Positions 1 to 12,190 of a DNA stretch of 64,000 nucleotides are shown piece by piece. The stretch comes from Dactylellina haptotyla (lineage: Eukaryota > Ascomycota > Orbiliomycetes > Orbiliales > Orbiliaceae): contig CM062383.1 of the NCBI GenBank assembly GCA_031310005.1, positions 2,356,001 to 2,420,000 of the forward strand, in the 5' to 3' direction. A program made the translations under genes and the position numbers. Below the pieces are notes generated by a model. That model had not been told where the DNA came from, did no database searches, and worked only from the letters and a program-made list of their open reading frames with translations. Positions within the stretch are counted from its first letter, which is position 1, and every line of letters begins with the position of its first letter.

Positions 1-614
1 CATGGGATCCATCAGGTTCAACTGAGGTAGCGGAGGATTGCTCATCGGCGGGGTTGCGGCGGCTCGAAGTTGCAAGTTAGCCTTCAGAAGAGGATAGATT
101 GAAGAGATCTCGACCAGCTTACACAAAGCACTCATTCTAGGAGTGAAAACGGCGGCTTCGAGCGCCTTTGTGCTAAGCTTCGACTGGGGCGGGGAGGCCA
201 TGACCGCATTGCCAAAGGATGGGGACTGTCCCGGGGTGAAGGAAGCAGACTCGACATTCAACTTTCTTTTTGACCTGAAAACCAAGACATTCTGAAATCA
301 ACAACCATATCCCGTCGCATTCGAGTTCGAGAGTCGTGTCAACAGGGAGAGAACGAACATATCGGCGTTAATATTGTTGCCAAGTTGGCCTGGCGATGTT
401 GGGTTTTTGGATGGCGAGATATTACTGGTGTCGTGATTGAAGATGCAGCCTGCGGGGGGCACAAAAAGTGAGCTAGGATATCGATGCCTAGGGTTTGGTT
501 CCTCTCAGCTGTGGATGTGCGCCTACCTCTATCTTGATATCTGCAGTAACCGTATATGACGATATTTCGGCATTGCGTTTGATTCGCAGCTTCTAGTCGA
601 GTCTTAGTAACCAT
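1..614 (-). CDS. PAN3: PAN3, regulatory subunit of the PAN2-PAN3 poly(A) nuclease, 5' part only
   Basis: N-terminal part of the cytoplasmic deadenylase adaptor that binds poly(A) RNA and poly(A)-binding protein and recruits PAN2. The gene continues past base 1. Exons read as 614-527, 449-359 and 274-1. A further in-frame 60-bp intron at 122-63 is likely (GTAAGC donor, CTAAC branch point, AG acceptor). The first two exons join to make a CCCH zinc finger: C15, C24, C31 and H35 around CRNIVIYGYCRYQDRG, a hallmark of PAN3. The junction into exon 3 creates a PAM2-like PABP-binding motif, L65-N-V-E-S-A-S-F-T-P74. The pseudokinase domain and the C-terminal knob lie outside the window. The start at 614 is the nearest ATG before the finger. 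PAN3 proteins usually carry about 30 residues before it, here only 14, so another upstream exon is possible. Confidence 0.85.
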
Positions 615-3008
615 CTTGCTCGTAAAATGCAGCATATATCGAATGCTCTTGGAGGTTGAAAGAATGATAACATATATGCGAGGTGGCGAGCTGCGGGAGC
701 CTTTCACTTATTATGCCCGCCAGGTGTGGCACAGGAACAACAAGACATATAAAAAAAGGTACGTACCGCCTTTCCCACGTCTGGGGCTCACACTGTTCCC
801 GTTATACAGCCCAGCACGACCGTTCGGTGGGGGGGTCTTGAGGCCGGAGACCGCAGAGTATAACGGAGGGGGCGAGGATGGACCTTCAGCCCTTGGGTTT
901 AGACTTGACATCTGCCCTTGAAGGGCCGTTCGCGGAGGACGGCAGAGTAGGACGGGTTGGTTGGTTGGGGGTGCGGTTGACGGTGCGGGTTTCGTGAGAC
1001 GTATACGATGCGAGATTGGATCTCGGTGCCACGACGGGCGGTAGCTTGACTAGGACCCCTCCACCTGGCGATGTCCCCTTTGCGTTTCGTTACTCCCTGG
1101 GAGTAGAGAGTGTATATATATAATATTGTTTTCTTCCGGGTTGATGGTGGGGGTTGGGGGCGATATGTCGAGAGATCAGAGCAATGATACCAGCGGTGGC
1201 GTGCGTAGACAACGTGGAGAAGAAGGTTCAAAACAACAGCAGCAGCTCGGGTCGGTCGCCGGGGACATATTGCGATCCCCCAAACGTTACTATGCAAGAA
1301 GGACGCCAGATATAGAGAGGGAGGGTCTCTGACGACGAAGAGAAGACGATAGGTTTCCAGCGAGCGAGCGAGCAAACGGAAGACAGTCCCTATAGCTACA
1401 CCCGTTCACATTACTCTCCGACTGCCGTCAATATGCGCTGGGCGAGAGACCTGCGATCGCGTGTGGGCGTATCAGAACATGTCGGAGGTCGAGCTCAGGC
1501 GGCTGGAAGACAGGTCGGAGGCTACGGAGGGAGGAAGGCCTGACGATACTATGATAGTGCCGGTGTCGACGGTTGTCTGGTCTGGTCCTTGCCCGGGTTC
1601 CACGAAAGGTCCAGGTATGCTCCAAGCTCTGCTATGCTAAGCAGAAAAAGGACGGGAGTGCTCGTAGTGGTGGTGGGTGTTTACAGGTTTCCAGGCTAGT
1701 GGCCGGGTGGTACCTTCGGTCCAATCGCTTCGAGCCCATGCGATTTAAAGGTACAAACTGCCAGTTGCATGAACAGGCCATTCTCCATTTTCTCTCCTCA
1801 ATCGGGCACTCTGTTGTGAGAAAGCTGGGAACTGTACATGTGCGTCCCCACTGCATGCAGGCCTTGCAATGTAGCTGGATGGTCTCGGAGGCCCAGCTCG
1901 GTACGTCGGCCTGCTGAGGAGTGACTTCCCGCAGCTTATCCAGCCTGTGTACACCTTTCAGTGCCCTCGCAGCACTTCGCACTCGGGGCATATCGAGGCC
2001 TTGTATATGTATACCAGACCAGCAGTCTGCAGTGGGTCTCACAAGTACTCGCCTCGGCTTTACTTTCCGATGGCGGGGTCAATCCGACCCACCTCTCGCA
2101 ACACATTCTTTATCACAGCCAGATATATTTTGCGGGCTCATGGTATCGAACAGGCCTATACAGGGGACTCTTTATGACATATTTTGCAGACAAACAGAAT
2201 CACGAGGCATTCAAGCTGGTTGGTTCCGGAATTTGCAAAATCTCTGTTCTCTAACGACGATCTTTTTTAAAAATCCAAAATGCTAGCATCTCTCAAAATC
2301 GTACGAAGATTAAAGACGTATTAGTATCGTAGGCTGCTCTGTTTTCAAGCCGTGGTTTAAGCTAATGAGGGACCCGGAGGGATTTGATTTATGGTAACAA
2401 TTTGCTTCTAACTTATAAATATAAGGATATTTAAATACCAGTAACTAGCCTAAGTACGCGCTTGGTAGCACTGTATATCTTCTATCTGTCGGGCAATCGA
2501 GTTTCTAGTACCCCGCTTAAACTTGCCTGCGCTAATACCAACAACATTCTCGGAGAATTCCTTCGCCTTGAAAGACCCTTGAACGGACTTTGATATCAAT
2601 TCAATAGAGGCTAGTTTGACGTATTTTGCTAGCTATTGAATTTTTACAGACTGGTGATACACGCTTTCCATATTCCCAACGGGCTCAATGAACAGAAAAA
2701 AGCTGTCGCGTGTTGGCCCGACCTTCAACAATCACAAATGGCTCTGTCAACGAAACATCCTTTCCCTTCATTCCAACATGCAACATACAGCCTTCAGTTA
2801 ACCCGGGCGCTGGATGTGAGTATCTACCATTTGTTTCCCCAATATTCAAACTTATTCCAGCTAACTCGGGCCCAATTCAGTCGCCATTCACCTTCTACCT
2901 CTCGCGCTTTCCCAAGCCTTTCCCAGTTGACTAGTTTTGTTATGAATCACCATCATACAACACACGCAACTACCAAACCGTCCATGCTAGCTCCCTAGCT
3001 ACGAAAGC
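615..3008. other. Divergent intergenic region PAN3/APC4
   Basis: About 2.4 kb between two divergent genes. It presumably holds both promoters and leaders. Open frames of 65-158 codons exist on both strands but none has family features, consistent start context or an intron pattern that joins to anything. A stretch at 1113-1128 alternates T and A and could act as a TATA-like element for PAN3. I see no RNA gene or transposon. Confidence 0.5.
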
Positions 3009-5853
3009 ATGCCTCTAACTTTCGAGATCCTGGGCGAGAGAAAACTCGTCTCGCCCGCACAACGGCGCCTGGCAGCATGGTGCCCTACCAAAGACCTCAT
3101 CGCCTACGGTCTGGCCGACCAGACTGTCGCCCTATACCGAATGAACGGCCAGAAGGTGTGGCAGACCCAAAAGTACACGACCGGTCAGCGATCCGCGAAG
3201 AAGGAACATAATGTCACACAGCTATGTTGGCGGCCTGACGGTTAGAGTTCCTCCTTCCATGATAGTAACTTCTATGTATAAGTTTTAGCAGAGAAATGTT
3301 AACATCCGAGAATATGTAAAAAGGCAAACTCCTGGCTGTCAGCTACGATAATTTCATAACCAGAATCATCGATGTCCAAACGGGCCGTTTCGGGCACGTA
3401 GTAGAGATGGAAGACGTCACAGAAGGCCGGATAACAGCTATAGGATGGGTCGACAACCGCGATCCCGCCGCCGAAGATGCTGAAAATCTAGAACCCAAGA
3501 CCAAGACGGACTTTATCAACATCGGCGGCACCCTGACGGATGATAACCTGGGGTATCTGTTCGGCTTGTTCAATTTCGACGTCAGCAATGTGCTTCCGAA
3601 ACTGAGTGTGCTGCCTGGTGTTACCAATGCGTGAGTATAACCTACCCGGCATTTTCATAGGGATATGCGTTTGACTTATTGTGATGATGGGGAATCAGCG
3701 ATATTACATTTTCGTCGAAACAGAGTCTGGATAGCTTGATCAATGTGCCGTCGGTACGGAAGGAGGATACGATGGATGTCTTGCTAATGGGGACATCGAA
3801 GGGGAGCTTTGCCATGAATGTCTTCGATTCGTTCGTGGTAGGCTCGATGGATCTGTCGAGTCTTATTGGCGAGAACGATAGATATGCTTACAAGGTATAT
3901 TTTCAATTGAAATAAATATATTGGGTGCATAGCTCATAAGGGTTATAGATTACGCATCATCAAGCTACTAGGTCGCTCAAAACGCATCTACTGCTCACAA
4001 CTTCGAAATTACAGCCGAAATATCGGACTGGGAACGATAAACGTCAAGGACCGACTGTTCTCCACGCGCTAGATATTCTATTTCTCTCGAATTACGGGCC
4101 CTACCTCGGTCGAGTCACATACACGATCACAAAAGTCCAGCACTTACTCCGCTATGTCAACGAAACCATCCTCGCTATGGCAGCCGAATGGAAGGCCATG
4201 GAGACAGTCGAGACAGCATACATGCGCGCTCAGAAGGAGTTCATAGGCGCGTCCGAAGAAGGCGCAGCGGGACTGGAGTTCTTCGAGCTGCTGATCACAG
4301 GGTGCTCGAGCAACAACATGAAGGAGTGGCTGGTCGATTCGCTGGGCGAAAAGGGCCACAAGAAGTGGGAGAAGGTGTATACCAATGGATATGAGACCCT
4401 ACGAAGGCTTGCGCACGAGCATCTCCTTCCCGCGTGCGACCGCCTGGTCGTGCTCCTCAGCAAGCTGCGTGGGTTGGCGCGGTGGACGGATAAGGATAGT
4501 TCACTCGGTCTGGATCCCGTGGATTACAGCAAGCTGCTCGATTTGGTGTCCGGGTTGATGGCTATTTGTCACGAGTTCATGGGGAAAGTGAATTACGAGC
4601 TCGATCTCTTCTCTGCGTTTATATTCTGGTTGAAGACTGCCTATGAGGAGTTCAACAGTCTTTCGGAGGGAAACGAGCCGAATCCACAGCCGGAGGGCGA
4701 GTTGTTGGTAGATACGCTCAAGGTTGCAGAGTTTATAGGGAAACATCTGCAGAATAGCATACTTGTGGCGTATTTCGACAAGACGGAGCGGACATGGAAG
4801 GAAGGCGAGAACGTCTTTGCAGCGTTTACAAAAGTGGATGCGGAGGGTACTAGTGCCGGTGCCGGTGCAAATGGAGATGCGGTAAGCAGTTTGATCAGTG
4901 GTTCTGGCTCGGGGATTAAGAAACGAGAGAGTTCGGGAAGCTTCACGGGTATGGCGGGTAGTCAGATTTCAGTCGATGAGAATCCGAAGACGCTGCCAAG
5001 TTTCCATCAGATATATTCACGGATGAACGAGGTGGCAAAGAGTATATTCTCAAAACCGGCAAATGCTATGAAGCAGCAGGTACATGTTGGGCAGAGTATT
5101 ATCATTCACAACGAGCCGTTCAAAATACTTGATACCAGGCTTTGCGATGACAGCAGCGCGAACGGTGAAGCGATATGGTATATCGCGATGGCAGATAGCG
5201 AGCTGGATGAGAATGGCAAGAAGGTTCTCGGCTCGGTTGGAACACGTAGGTTATGTTTACGTCCTTCAGTGTCACTAATTTTTGCCAGCTAACCAATCCG
5301 CAAAGTTGTCTTGATTCGAATCGTGATCGTTAAAAACGGTACGCTCAGCTCCGTCAACGACGTTTCGTGCGCGAAAATTCAGCTGCCACAGTCAAAAGTC
5401 GTCTCGGATCTGCGCTTCACAGACAACGAGACGCTACTCACTCTACTCTACGACCAAGATAACACGGAAATGCTGAGTTTCCGGTGCACGACTCCGCATA
5501 TGACATATACGCCGTGTCCGAGGGAGTGGTGGGAGCTGCCGTCCTCACCAACGACAAAGCTGACGGATCGGAACGGAATCTTTCAGTTTGCGATGACGCT
5601 GGAGGCCGTGTCGATTTGGAATATAAAGAGGGTGTTGACGTTCAACCATAATGATATCACGCCGATTTCGCTGACGGTGAATGTGAATAGGGGGAGGAGG
5701 CTGGGGAGTGTGTTGGATAGGGAGAGAATGAGATGGATCATCTTTGACCTGGGCTTGGTCGCGGAGGAGGAGGTAGAGGAGGCGGAGGCGGAAGCAGATG
5801 ATTATGGGACGGACGAAGATTTCTACGAAGGCGAGATGATCCAGGATCAGTAG
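3009..5853 (+). CDS. APC4: Anaphase-promoting complex subunit 4
   Basis: Scaffold subunit of the APC/C ubiquitin ligase that controls mitotic exit in the nucleus. Five exons: 3009-3240, 3324-3630, 3699-3894, 3949-5245, 5306-5853 (859 aa). The N-terminus carries the Apc4 WD40-like propeller start, ILGERKL...AAWCPTKDLIA, followed by LYRMNGQKVW. The middle part, around NNMKEWLVDSLGEKGHKKWE, is the Apc4 long helical domain that packs against APC5 and APC1. The tail is strongly acidic (EEEVEEAEAEADD and onward). Length is in the usual range for fungal homologues. The ATG at 3009 opens the conserved block directly. Intron 4 (5246-5305) was placed by frame: the earlier in-frame AG gives a stop, while the AG at 5304-5305 keeps the frame open. 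Confidence 0.93.
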
Positions 5854-7776
5854 CAGCCTGCTGAATATAGTTTGATAGTCGTGTTGGGGGGGTTTGGAAG
5901 TCGTCAATATGAATTCGGCTCCTCTCGCCCGAGAGCCCCATATTCCAGTATGCCAGGGTGCCGCAATCGATAAGAAAATGGATAAGAACGCCCCTCCAAA
6001 CCGCGACGGACGTGAACGTCAAAACCGATATTGTGGTACTTGTAAATACTGTGTATATATGCCTAGCGCAGGCCTGAAAGGACCTCGTGATGGAGTTTCT
6101 CCGGAATCCAGTCTCGCCTCCACTGTCCGCATTTGGGGCAGCGGAGAGGAGCGAATGGAATCACAGGGAAGCCTTGCTGCCCCCTGGCTGGCATGGCAGC
6201 TCAAGATTGTCGGGTCCTGCGGCGTTGGTGTGATGCTGCAGCTCTGAATCATCCAGGTCGGGGAGCCAATAATGTAAGAGGCCGACATGTTTGGCCGCCA
6301 AACGTGAACCCACAGCTCGGAGCTGTTGACAAAGGAAGAATACACGTCCTCGCCGGGACAATAGAAACATGTTAAATTATTGCTCCTGACCACGTAACTG
6401 ACCGGACTTCTCCTCCACAAACAAACCATCATCACCACAGCTGCTACTTACACACAAGCCTCTGGGTTAGTTGAGATTCGCTTCTCTATCCGCTGCAGTC
6501 CGTCCGACTAATCAATCCCTTTCTCTGCCTCTGCCTCTCTCTCTATCGATAGTAGAGCGTTCCTACACACAGTGCTACTGCTCAGTTCGGCCTCTCCTTG
6601 CAAGGTCGAGCGACGTGCCTGCATCCGAGCTCCCCTTGGACGGGAACAGCTTACGCGACCTCTCCGTTTAGCTGCTATCGGCACACACACACACAACCCA
6701 GCCAAGCCCCCCCAAAAGACACTGGGAAGAGGACGGTGCAAGAAACCGCTCTCTCCACTTTCTCCGAACTGAGATCTGCTGGGGATCGTAGCGGAAGCGC
6801 GGTAGAATTTTTATCGATACGGACAGAAAGGCTGCTGCTGGTGTCACTGCTACCCAGGTTTAAATACGCATTCCTCGAAGACTCATTCACCATCCTGACT
6901 GCTTGCTTGCTTGCTACCAGCTAGCTCGCGAGGCTCCGTTGCTTTGAAAAGGTAAGCTACCGCTATCTTATATAATCACGATAATTTCCCCCTTTCCCCT
7001 CTCCTCTTGATCTTCCTCCTCCTACTCCTCCTGCCACTGCCCTCCTGCCCCCTCTGCTAGCCTGCCGTGTAGCACCAAAGCACCCGTTCGAGGCCCTGAG
7101 CACAGTGACGAAGGCCAGAGTTACACCGCCGGTGTGTTTTTGTGTGTCGTTTGTTTGTTTGGTTGGTTGGTCGTGGTGCCTCCAAAATTTTCTCGCTTGA
7201 TTATTTTTGCTTGGGAGCTTCTCCGCTGCACCGCACCGCACCGCACAGCTCGACTGCATACACAACAACCACGCTACCAGCCTCCACCTCGTCCCCTCGA
7301 GCTCTGAGCCCGTCTATAAAGAAATATATCTCGAGAGGAAAGCAAGACATCTTGAAGGAGGTTCGAACCGGAGCTCCCTTGCCGCGATCTTTTCGTCCCT
7401 TCTGCTCCTCGGCCCACCCTCGCTGCAGTTGCTGAACAGAAACCTGACCTGTTTCTAGTAGGAAAATCAAAACATCTCTCACCGCATCCGCCCCTCCACA
7501 GCCAGATCCTCTTCTCTCCTCCACCTCTCCTCATACTCATTCATCCATCCACTCTTCTCCAATCAATCCTCCTCCTCCTCATCTCCTTGCCACAACCACC
7601 TCCATCCGACGTCAACCCTCACCGCTCCTCACATCACGAGCACTCCCGTTTGATACATTTATTTTTTTCTTTTGTCCTCTCGTACCTCGCCTCCACTCGC
7701 TCGGATACAGCCTCTTTTTTTTTTCTTCTCTTGTGAACCCTCATCCTCCTGTTGACTTTGCTGTGTCTTACCCATC
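5854..7776. other. Intergenic region with long pyrimidine-rich leader of KAP95
   Basis: 1.9 kb without a convincing gene. The second half (about 6990-7775) is strongly C/T-rich with many CTCCTC and TCTCT tracts and a short ACCGC tandem near 7228-7245, as expected of a strong fungal promoter and 5' leader. A good splice donor (AAAAG followed by GTAAGC at 6951) hints at an intron in the 5' untranslated region. Its acceptor cannot be fixed by eye. Small frames here are compositional. Confidence 0.5.
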
Positions 7777-10764
7777 ATGGAGATTGCACAAGTCTTAGAA
7801 AACACTATCTCTGCTGGTCTGCACACCCCACCAACCCCCCCGCCCCCACATTTGGTGTCCACTTTCGGCATCAACATCATCATTATCACCACCACTCTAC
7901 TCCCCGGCCGTTCCTGAGAACGGCTGCTTCCAGATAGCAACGCGTTGTGTGCTAACATGTGCCTCCTTTCCTATAGATGCCACCACTCGTCAGGCCGCTG
8001 AGCAGAGACTTCAGAGTGCTGCCCAAGAAAACTACGTACGATATACAAACCCTCCCCCTCCTTTCCTGTATGTCTTCGTCCAGGTTATGAATTTTAGCTA
8101 ACTTTTCTCTCCTTCGTCTTTTATTTTTGGCACAGCCGGCATATCTTGAAGGTCTTTCACGGCAGCTCGCCAACGAACAAAATACTCCTGTCGTCCGAGC
8201 GGCAGCCGCCCTTGTCTTAAAAAATGAATTTTCCGGGCGAGACATCGTTAGGTTACAAGAAAACCAACAAAAATGGGTCAAACTAGAACCACCGGTCAAG
8301 GAAACTATCCGAGGCCTCGCTCTGGGGACTCTGGCAAACGCCGACCGCCAATCTGTTTCTAGTGCAGCTCAGTTTGTAGCAGCCATCGCAGCCATCGATC
8401 TGCCCCTGGGACAATGGGACGCTCTGATGCCCACTCTGGTCCAGAATGTAAACACAGGAGCTGATGGCCTGAAGATGGCCTCGCTGACAACCATCGGTTA
8501 TATTTGCGAGTTCGAAGACGACAATCTTCGCGAGAGCTTGAGCCAGCACTCCAACGCCATCTTGACCGCTGTCGTCCAAGGTGCCCGCAAAGAGGAACCC
8601 AACAATGATGTCAGATTTGCCGCCATGCGAGCTCTCTCGGAGTCGCTGGAGTTCGTCCGAAGCAACTTTGAGACCGAAGGCGAGAGGAACTACATCATGC
8701 AAGTCGTTTGTGAAGCTACACAGAGCCCTGACAACACGATACAGCAGGCTGCATTTGGCTGTCTCAACAGGATCATGAGCTTGTACTACGACAAGATGAG
8801 ATTTTACATGGAGAAGGCCCTTTTTGGTTTGACCGTCCACGGCATGAAGAACGAAGACGAGGAGGTCGCCAAGCTGGCCGTCGAATTCTGGTGCACCGTC
8901 TGCGAAGAAGAGTTGACAATAGAAGAGGACAACTCGGATGCCGCCATGAACGGTCTCGACGCCACCCGTCCGTTCTTCAACTTTGCTCGTGTTGCCACTA
9001 ATGAGGTCGTCCCTGTGCTTTTGGAACTGCTGACGAAGCAGGACGAAGATGCTACTGACGACGAATACAATATCTCCCGTGCATCGTATCAGTGCCTGTG
9101 CTTGTACTCTCAGACCGTGGGTGGACTGATTATCACCCCGGTCCTCACCTTCGTTGAAATGAACCTCAGACACGAAGACTGGCGTATGAGGGACGCCGCC
9201 GTCTCCGCGTTCGGTGCCATAATGGAAGGACCAGACGTCAAGATGTTGGATCCTCTCGTCAAGCAGGCTCTCCCAGTCCTCGTTGCGATGATGTCCGACA
9301 AGGTCGTTATGGTCAAGGACTCCGCGGCGTACGCGCTCGGAAGAATCTGCGAATGTTGCGGCTCTGCCATCGAGGCCAATGTTCACCTTCAGGGTCTCAT
9401 CGGCGCTCTGTTCTCCGGATTGAGCGATAATACGAGGATGGCAGGTTCGTGCTGCTGGGCCCTTATGAACTTGGCCGAGTCGTTTGGCGGCGAGAGCGCA
9501 ACCCAAACAGAGAACCCTCTGTCGAAGCACTTCTCCGAGAGTGTTGGTGCCCTGCTCCAAGCTACCGAGAGACAGGACGCCGATAACCAGCTCAGAACCG
9601 CTTCCTATGAAGTCCTTTCGTCCTTCGTCACCAACGTCGGAACCGATCAGATCCCCAACATTGGTCACCTTTTGACGGTTCTTCTCACACGTTTGGAGAA
9701 GACGAACGAGCTACAGAAACAAGTCGTTAGCACGGACGACCGTGTTACATTGGAGGAGATGCAGATCAGCTTGGCCAGTGTCATTTCTGTTATCATCAAC
9801 CGACTTGACAAAGAAGTTGCTCCCCTCGCGGACAAGACTATGGAAGTTATTCTGCAGACTCTTACAACTCTCCCACCCAACTCTTCAGTTCCCGAGGCCC
9901 TCTTCGGAGCTGTTGGCGCTATGGCAAATGCATTGGAAGATGGCTTCGACAAGTACTTGGAAGCCTTTACTCCGTTCTTGTACAATGCGCTCGGCAACCT
10001 GGATGACGCCCAACTTTGCAGCACTTCTATCGGACTGGTGAGCGATATTGTCCGCTCCGTCGGAGAAAAGGCTACCCCTCACTGCGATAGCTTCATGAAC
10101 TTCTTACTCAACAACTTGAGGGTGCGTATTTTCTTCCCTGGTATATATTCATAATTAAAACTAATATGTTTCTTGCAGAGCAATCATCTCAACCAGCAAT
10201 ACAAGCCAGCCATTCTCCAATGCTTCGGCGACATTGCCCAGGCTATCACTGGCAACTTTGAGACTTATCTCCAAGTCGTCATGCAGGTCTTACAACAAGC
10301 CTCGTTCATTCAGATCACACACGATAGCTCTATCGACATGCTTGACTATGTTTTGAGCCTACGTGAGGGCATAATGGATGCTTACGACGGAGTCATCATC
10401 GCCATGAAGTCGAGCGGCAAAGCCTCTCTTCTTGTTCAATACGTTTCTCCAATCTTCGGCTTCATTGCCACGATTGCGCAGGACCAGAACAGAACCGAGG
10501 CGCTGTTGAGATCTGCTATGGGTGTTTTGGGGTAAGCGCACTTCATCTCTAATTCTGTAATCGAACTGAAAGCTAACCAAACTATTCGACAGTGATCTGG
10601 CTGATGCATTCCCCAATGGCGAATTCGCCCAATTGTTCCGTTCTGAGTGGGTTATGCCTATGATTAAGGATATTAGAGCCAACCGTGAATTCAGCAGTCG
10701 TACCCACGACACCACTCGTTGGGCTAAGGAACAGGTCCGCCGACAGACTAACCTCCCAGCTTAG
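7777..10764 (+). CDS. KAP95: Importin subunit beta-1 (karyopherin 95)
   Basis: HEAT-repeat nuclear transport receptor that, with importin-alpha, carries classical NLS cargo through the nuclear pore and releases it on RanGTP binding. Five exons: 7777-7816, 7977-8035, 8136-10121, 10179-10531, 10593-10764 (869 aa, normal for the family). The N-terminus MEIAQVLENTISADATTRQ matches fungal importin-beta. The central acidic stretch EDEEVAKLAVEFWCTVCEEE and the TKQDEDATDDEYNISRAS segment correspond to the acidic loop region of HEAT 8. The first intron (7817-7976, 160 bp, GTCTGC donor) is longer and has a weaker donor than the others in the window. It is supported by the phase-1 junction that produces the conserved D-A-T-T-R. 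The downstream gene is convergent. Confidence 0.95.
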
Positions 10765-12190
10765 TCAACGGGAGATAGCAAGGAGGAGAAGATGCGCCTC
10801 TTGCATAATCTGTTGGGTCCAACTGCTACTTTGCCAGAAGACAGCATGATGATGGAATGAACAAAAACTATAAAAAAACAAGTTCAAAAAGAATATCCCA
10901 ACAAGCGACTTTCCTCCGGGTTGGTCAGGAAGCTATCGCGGAGGGGCGGTCGCGTGGCAGAACCATCCTCCAGCTTCTTGACCAACAAATACTGAGAGAT
11001 AACAATTATTTCTAAAAACGTTTTCTTTCGAGGCCCCATACCCCCTACCCTCGCGCAATCCCAAAGCCCCCAAGTATCCCGGTCTTATGCGAAATGCACA
11101 ACATCATGTATCCTATAAAGAAATGCCCTGCCCAAGAATTATTTTTTGGTTTTGTTTTTGAAAAAGATAAACCTTGTAGCACATATACCCAGTCATGTAT
11201 CCCACCAATCAGAGAATATTGCCTAGTCTTACAGTGTATTCGTTTTTTTTGCTGCTTCCCACAGCCCTTTCGTACGTCGGTCCTAATCACATGTACAATT
11301 CTTGTATCCTTTTTTTTTAACTATTACTTCCCACCCCAGGTTTCCCCGCCCTTGAAGGCCCAGGTTATGTTTCTTTCTTTGGTCATATTTTTTAACTTCC
11401 CCTTCTCCTGTTTGCTTATTAGAGACACCCACATTATTATTATTATTATCCCTTTTAGTATAATTCATGTAGACATCGAAAGGACTGTAACACTTTTTTG
11501 GAAAATATTCCCCCACCTTTCCCACTCCAACTCACTCACTAACTTCCCCATATCTGCCAGCTGAAAACTGAAGAGACACCAACAATAACTGCATACAGAC
11601 AGACTATAAATATATATTCATGTAATTCCCACCTATTGAAAACAAGAAAAACTTCCTCTCGAGGGTTTTTCTTTTAGGTAGTTATAAAAGACTACCTAAT
11701 GTCCATGTCCATATCTCGTATGAAACATTTCGATGTAAAGCGGGACCCGCTCCCGTCTTGATTTCCTACACTATATTGTGATGGATATCTGCAGAGCGGA
11801 AAGTTCCGTTCTGCGGCCTTGTAAATAAACCCATATGCATACATTCATTTAAAAAAAAAAGAACGTCTAAACGAGGTCCATTTTGTTTCGTTCTCAGGAG
11901 AGGTATATATCGGACTTTACGATACCCTATTAATACATGTCGTAATAAAAGAAAACTAAAAAATGGAAAAAATAATGCTTTGTTTTTTCAGTTTCATGTT
12001 CCCGTCCCTCCACGTAACCCCATCCACACCCACTCGTAAAAAAACAACGTATCTGCGGGAAGGAAGAAAGGTATTCCTCTCCCTCCAATTCGGGGTACTA
12101 TTTCCGTTTCCCCACACTCCTCCAGTACCTAAAGTACCGGCGTTAAAACACATTTTAAACGTCCCCGAACCATGTATTTCTTTAATTCCG
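10765..12190. other. Convergent intergenic region KAP95/RSE1
   Basis: 1.4 kb between two convergent stop codons, AT-rich with several poly(A) and poly(T) runs (for example 11243-11250, 11312-11319, 11850-11859). It should contain both 3' untranslated regions and poly(A) sites. Open frames on both strands are short and have no recognisable features. Confidence 0.5.

Noticed and set aside
1480-1639. Plus-strand 53-codon frame with protein-like start (MSEVELRRLEDRSEATEG)
   Set aside because: Too short, no splice partners or conservation evidence. It lies in the PAN3 upstream region. Kept only as a remote possibility.
8283-9668. 461-codon frame antisense to KAP95
   Set aside because: Shadow of the highly biased KAP95 coding sequence; no independent features.
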